Assembly: GCA_037074615.1 (NCBI GenBank)
Contig: CM073535.1
Span: 3,596,001-3,660,000 of the forward strand
DNA: 64,000 nt
From: Leucaena leucocephala
Taxonomy: Eukaryota; Streptophyta; Magnoliopsida; Fabales; Fabaceae
Direction: 5' to 3'
Shown: positions 60,475 to 64,000 of the stretch, piece after piece
Layout: every line of letters begins with the position of its first letter
How positions within the stretch are numbered: position 1 is the first letter of the stretch
Notes under the pieces: model-generated
What the model saw: the letters and a program-made list of their open reading frames with translations, nothing else
What the model was told of the DNA's origin: nothing
Databases searched by the model: none
Position numbers and translations under genes: made by a program

Positions 60475-63400
60475 AACTCTTATTGTCAAAATGGGGTCTG
60501 CAAGTAGGACAAAAATGATCACAATTTGGCAGCAGAAGTTATAAAGCCGAAAACTTCGCCTTTGTGAAAAAGTATGTTCTTTTCTGCAGGAAAAGACAGC
60601 GTATATATGCTGACGCCCGTGTGTGTGTGAGAAAAGGGCGAGACTTGGAGGATGAGACAGTATCAATTATATGGGGTAGCCATGGACAGGCACACCTTAA
60701 TAACCCACAAGCGCTCACACAATTATTAGCTTTGATTCTTCTTCTTCTTCTTCTTTCCCAATTCAATTACAACTCTCGAAAATCAACCCTACAACCTAAG
60801 AAGGTCACATGCTCTGCTTTATCTTGGCCACCTCACGGCCGAGCAAGTGAAACCAGGTCCAGACTGGGAATTAGATGCTAGATAAAAGTAGAGAGCGAAA
60901 AAGTGGTGTGAAAATTACCAACCCAGATCCTTCTCTCTGTCCTCCGTACGTTTACAATACAAAATGCATTAGCATATGCCTCTCTATGTTTAGGATTAGT
61001 TTTTGTCAATAAAAACTGACAATTTCAGAAGAAACCCACAATTGATTTGGCTTCTGTACATTTTAGTACATCTTACTATCCAAAGTGGCCAGTGGCCACT
61101 AAACATTCCATCTCTGGATCACAGTGCTTGTGTTCTTTGAAGTATTTTGCTGAGTTTTTTTTTTTCTTGAGAAAAATTACGTATGCACGAATGTCTTCAA
61201 ATTTCGGTAAAAAATGCCCTTGTTGGCTTAAGAATAAAGTATTATGACTTCAAATTAAAGAGACCTGCAGCTAAAAGTTTTGACGACTCTATATAAAATA
61301 TACTGATTGTCGTGGCCGAATAAAGTGCTCGTGGGTCCCAATTACGAAACCTTATTTACTACCAGGCATTCTAAACATTTGAAAACAAAAAAAGAAAAGA
61401 AAAGGAATTCCCTAGATATTGCCCAAATCATTTTGAGAAAAGAATCTTCCACAAATAGAGAAAAAACATGGTATACTTATGTATATGATTAACAACATAA
61501 TTTTTTACAAAACTTATATTGTATAATTTTATAAATAACAAAGTCTACATAAATAGAATATATTTAAATCAACTAGTAATAATAAAAAAAACGACAAACA
61601 AGTATGAAGGAATCCGAGGAATAATTTCATGAATCCAAGGTGTTTTTCAATTATAGAGCTGTGTCTTGTAAGGTGAACGCGTTAGTTGAGGGTCATGTTT
61701 TCAACGATAGATTCGGTTGGTGAGTTTTTGTGAAGTGGGTTTCCATCAAAAACTAACAAGTTTACTTGAATTCAAGTGCTTCTTTAATTATAGCTTTAAC
61801 TTCAAGTCTTATAAATCATATCCATTATTCATTTCTGATAACACCCCTTCCCCCTTTTGCTGCTCAAGTGGCTCAATCACCAATAAAAAAGCATTCTTAA
61901 TTATTTCAGGAAGAGGAATCTTAAATGCAACACAACTTTAATTATTGATTTATAGATGTTGAACTTGCTAACTAATGATAAAACATAAAAACTCATTCCA
62001 TAAAATTGCAAACTTTTCTAAAATGAATATGTGGAAAAAGAATGCTTAATTATGATCAGATGGAACAAAAATGTTTAATGTCAAAATCATATATGCATGT
62101 CCTTTTGGTTGGGCTTGTCATGTGGTTTAATGTCAAAATCAGACTTTATAGCAGTTGGGTAGGGTGGCATCCATATCCTTATCTCCCAAAACCAAAATAA
62201 CTACAACTTCTATGAAATATGGACCACACTTTCAACCACGTCACTCTTTTCGTACCAAACAAATGAAATACATACAACCAAAAGCAAGTGATAATATATT
62301 ATCAGATTTCTACGGTGAATTTAGACGCTTGCTATCAGAGGAAGAACTTACTCTTGCATCGCATAGACTCTCACATGATAAGTCACAATATTTATAGATT
62401 AAGATTAACAGTTAATTGGGTCAAATAAAAAGGATTCGATTACCTTTAAACAATGTCAAAATTTTCGAAGTTGTGAATGAAAAAAAAATAGGTTTCCTCT
62501 TAAATATGAGTCAGTAATGGAAACATAATTATATAAAATTATATGACTTTATATATATAATCTATTATTTTATATATCTATATCTATATATAAGTTCCTT
62601 AATATATTCTGATGGGTCCGTGAAGATTGGTAATGCAAACAAATATCCAGAGCATAGGCCACGCAAATCTAAGACCTAGGATCAAGCATTTTTTAGGTAG
62701 TACATTCACGAAATGATGTGTCTCAGCTCTCAGATTCCCTATCTCGCTAATGAAATGTATTCTTTATATATATTCTTTTGGTTGAAATTGTAGTTAAAAT
62801 ATTGAAAAGATAATTATAGATTACCCTAATAGCAATATTCCTCATTAAAAGACACAAAAAGATGTGAGTCACTAATTCCTTGCTTAACGCTCTTAAAAGC
62901 TACAAAGCTGCAAGTTCCTTGCTTGGTCTCTACAAAACGGCTTAAAATCAAGAAAAGCTATAAAATTACTACAATCTAATAAAATTATTACTAAAAGCTA
63001 TAAAATTAAAAAATTATGAACATCTTAAAAAGCAAAAGAAGTAAAACCAGTGTCAGGTGAGTCATTATCACGAGTTTGATCCTTCTAACTACTGCAGATG
63101 AAATATCAGTTCAATCATGCCATTTTGTCTAGAATTGTGAAAGGAAAATGTTTCCCTCCAAAACCAAGGAAGCAACCAGTAGGTGGGGCATGCAAGGGAA
63201 AAAGGACAAGAATGTCTGTATATGAATCTTAAGACTAACATATGCATATGATATGAAGAGGCATGTCGAGAATAATTAATATGGTGGTTAAACAAAGAGA
63301 AGAGAAGTATATGACCTGACTAGAAGAGCTTTTCCCCTTGTAAATTTTGCGGCAAATATTGTTGGCCAAGAGCTTCATGTGAATGCTAATAGCCAAGGGC

Positions 63401-64000
63401 CGATTAAACTCTTAGAGTTGGTGAAAAGGGAAAAGTGGGAAACCCGTGAGACCTGAACGAGCTACTTATTCTCTAGACTTTAGCAACATATTCGCATGTG
63501 ACAGTATGTGAGTGCGCATGAAAGGGAGAGAGAAAAAGGAGAACCAGTTTCTACTAGTTCTGCAGAATCTGATCAAATTTAGAGCCACCGCCCTCCATTC
63601 ACAGTTCAAAGCAATATTTTCCAGCCACGTGTTCCATAAGGCCTAATACGAACAAAACCATTTCATGAATCACATGTTTGCCCCACTCAACCACAGGATC
63701 ACTCTGACCTCATTTCTTAATGTGACTTCCCTCATAGGCAGTAAGGTCTCTCCGCCAAATTAGAAAGAGAAAAAAATTAACGACTCATGTTTATAAAGGA
63801 TAGATAGATTCAGTTAACTATATATAAATATGGAGATATATCTGCCAACTTTCAAGGGAAAATCTATCTTAAATAATCATACTTTTCTATACATGGTTAT
63901 TCTGATTTATTTTAATCTTGTAGACCAGGACGACGCAAGAATTTTTCTAGTTTTCATGCAAAACTAGCTGGGCTCAATGTGTGTTTTATGGCAAATTTCA
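60475..64000. other. Upstream region of the CHUP1-like gene; no recognised gene
   Basis: The first 300 to 450 bases probably hold the 5' UTR intron and promoter of the CHUP1-like gene on the reverse strand, including a TTC/CTT run near 60740-60755. From 61.0 to 64.0 kb I recognise no protein-coding gene on either strand; frames are short and AT-rich. The stretch at 63060-63760 is less AT-rich and could hold an unrecognised noncoding transcript or an exon of a gene beyond the window, but I see no specific support. Confidence 0.5.

Noticed and set aside
60182..60544. 120-codon forward frame over the CHUP1-like first exon
   Set aside because: Antisense shadow of a Ser/Pro-rich coding exon.
63089..63760. 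Possible exon of a gene beyond the right edge
   Set aside because: No splice-bounded frame with family features on either strand; left as unassigned.

Overview
This window is nuclear DNA from a flowering plant, most likely a eudicot. It is AT-rich. Its genes are split by many short GT-AG introns, every recognised protein belongs to a land-plant family, and the intergenic DNA is full of microsatellites and decayed repeats. I cannot name the species. Gene order supports a eudicot: as I recall Arabidopsis, an IAA31-like gene beside BSH matches At3g17600-At3g17590, and the run DHNAT1, CHR18, DGAT3, CHUP1-like matches At1g48320, 48310, 48300 and 48280. The window therefore seems to hold, in one piece, an ancestral segment that Arabidopsis now carries as two partial copies on chromosomes 1 and 3. 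Locus numbers are from memory. Layout: 1-7440 has no recognised gene, but holds a probable non-autonomous DNA transposon (1666-2444) flanked by an 11-bp direct repeat, plus older repeats. 7441-8748 (+) is a short-form Aux/IAA repressor without the usual degron. 12004-14724 (+) is BSH/SNF5, a core SWI/SNF subunit. 17451-17792 (-) is a two-exon gene for a 75-residue protein. 17.8-28.0 kb is gene-poor. 28027-28269 (-) is a second small conserved plant gene. 30.8-35.8 kb is a tandem duplication: a broken DHNA-CoA thioesterase copy (31707-32447) lies upstream of an intact one (33900-35598). 36071-37004 (-) is a four-exon, probably plastid-targeted membrane protein. 38.76-40.64 kb (+) is a degraded group IIb WRKY gene with a stop inside the WRKY domain. 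42275-42952 (-) is a RING/PHD-type zinc-finger protein. 43990-53086 (+) is a 24-exon SMARCAL1-type SNF2 protein (CHR18-like). 53947-55456 (-) is a DGAT3-type protein. 57700-60474 (-) is a CHUP1-like protein. 60.5-64 kb shows no recognised gene. The genes are independent plant transcription units, not an operon or pathway cluster. Two act on chromatin or DNA structure (BSH, CHR18), one on auxin signalling, one on phylloquinone synthesis in peroxisomes, one possibly on lipid metabolism, and one probably on organelle positioning or the cytoskeleton. All exon boundaries were read by eye from splice consensus, frame continuity and family resemblance; every spliced reading frame given for an intact gene closes exactly in frame. 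I did not find a convincing new multi-gene system. The most notable features are the duplicated and multiply damaged thioesterase gene, the WRKY pseudogene, the flanked transposon-like element and the preserved gene order.
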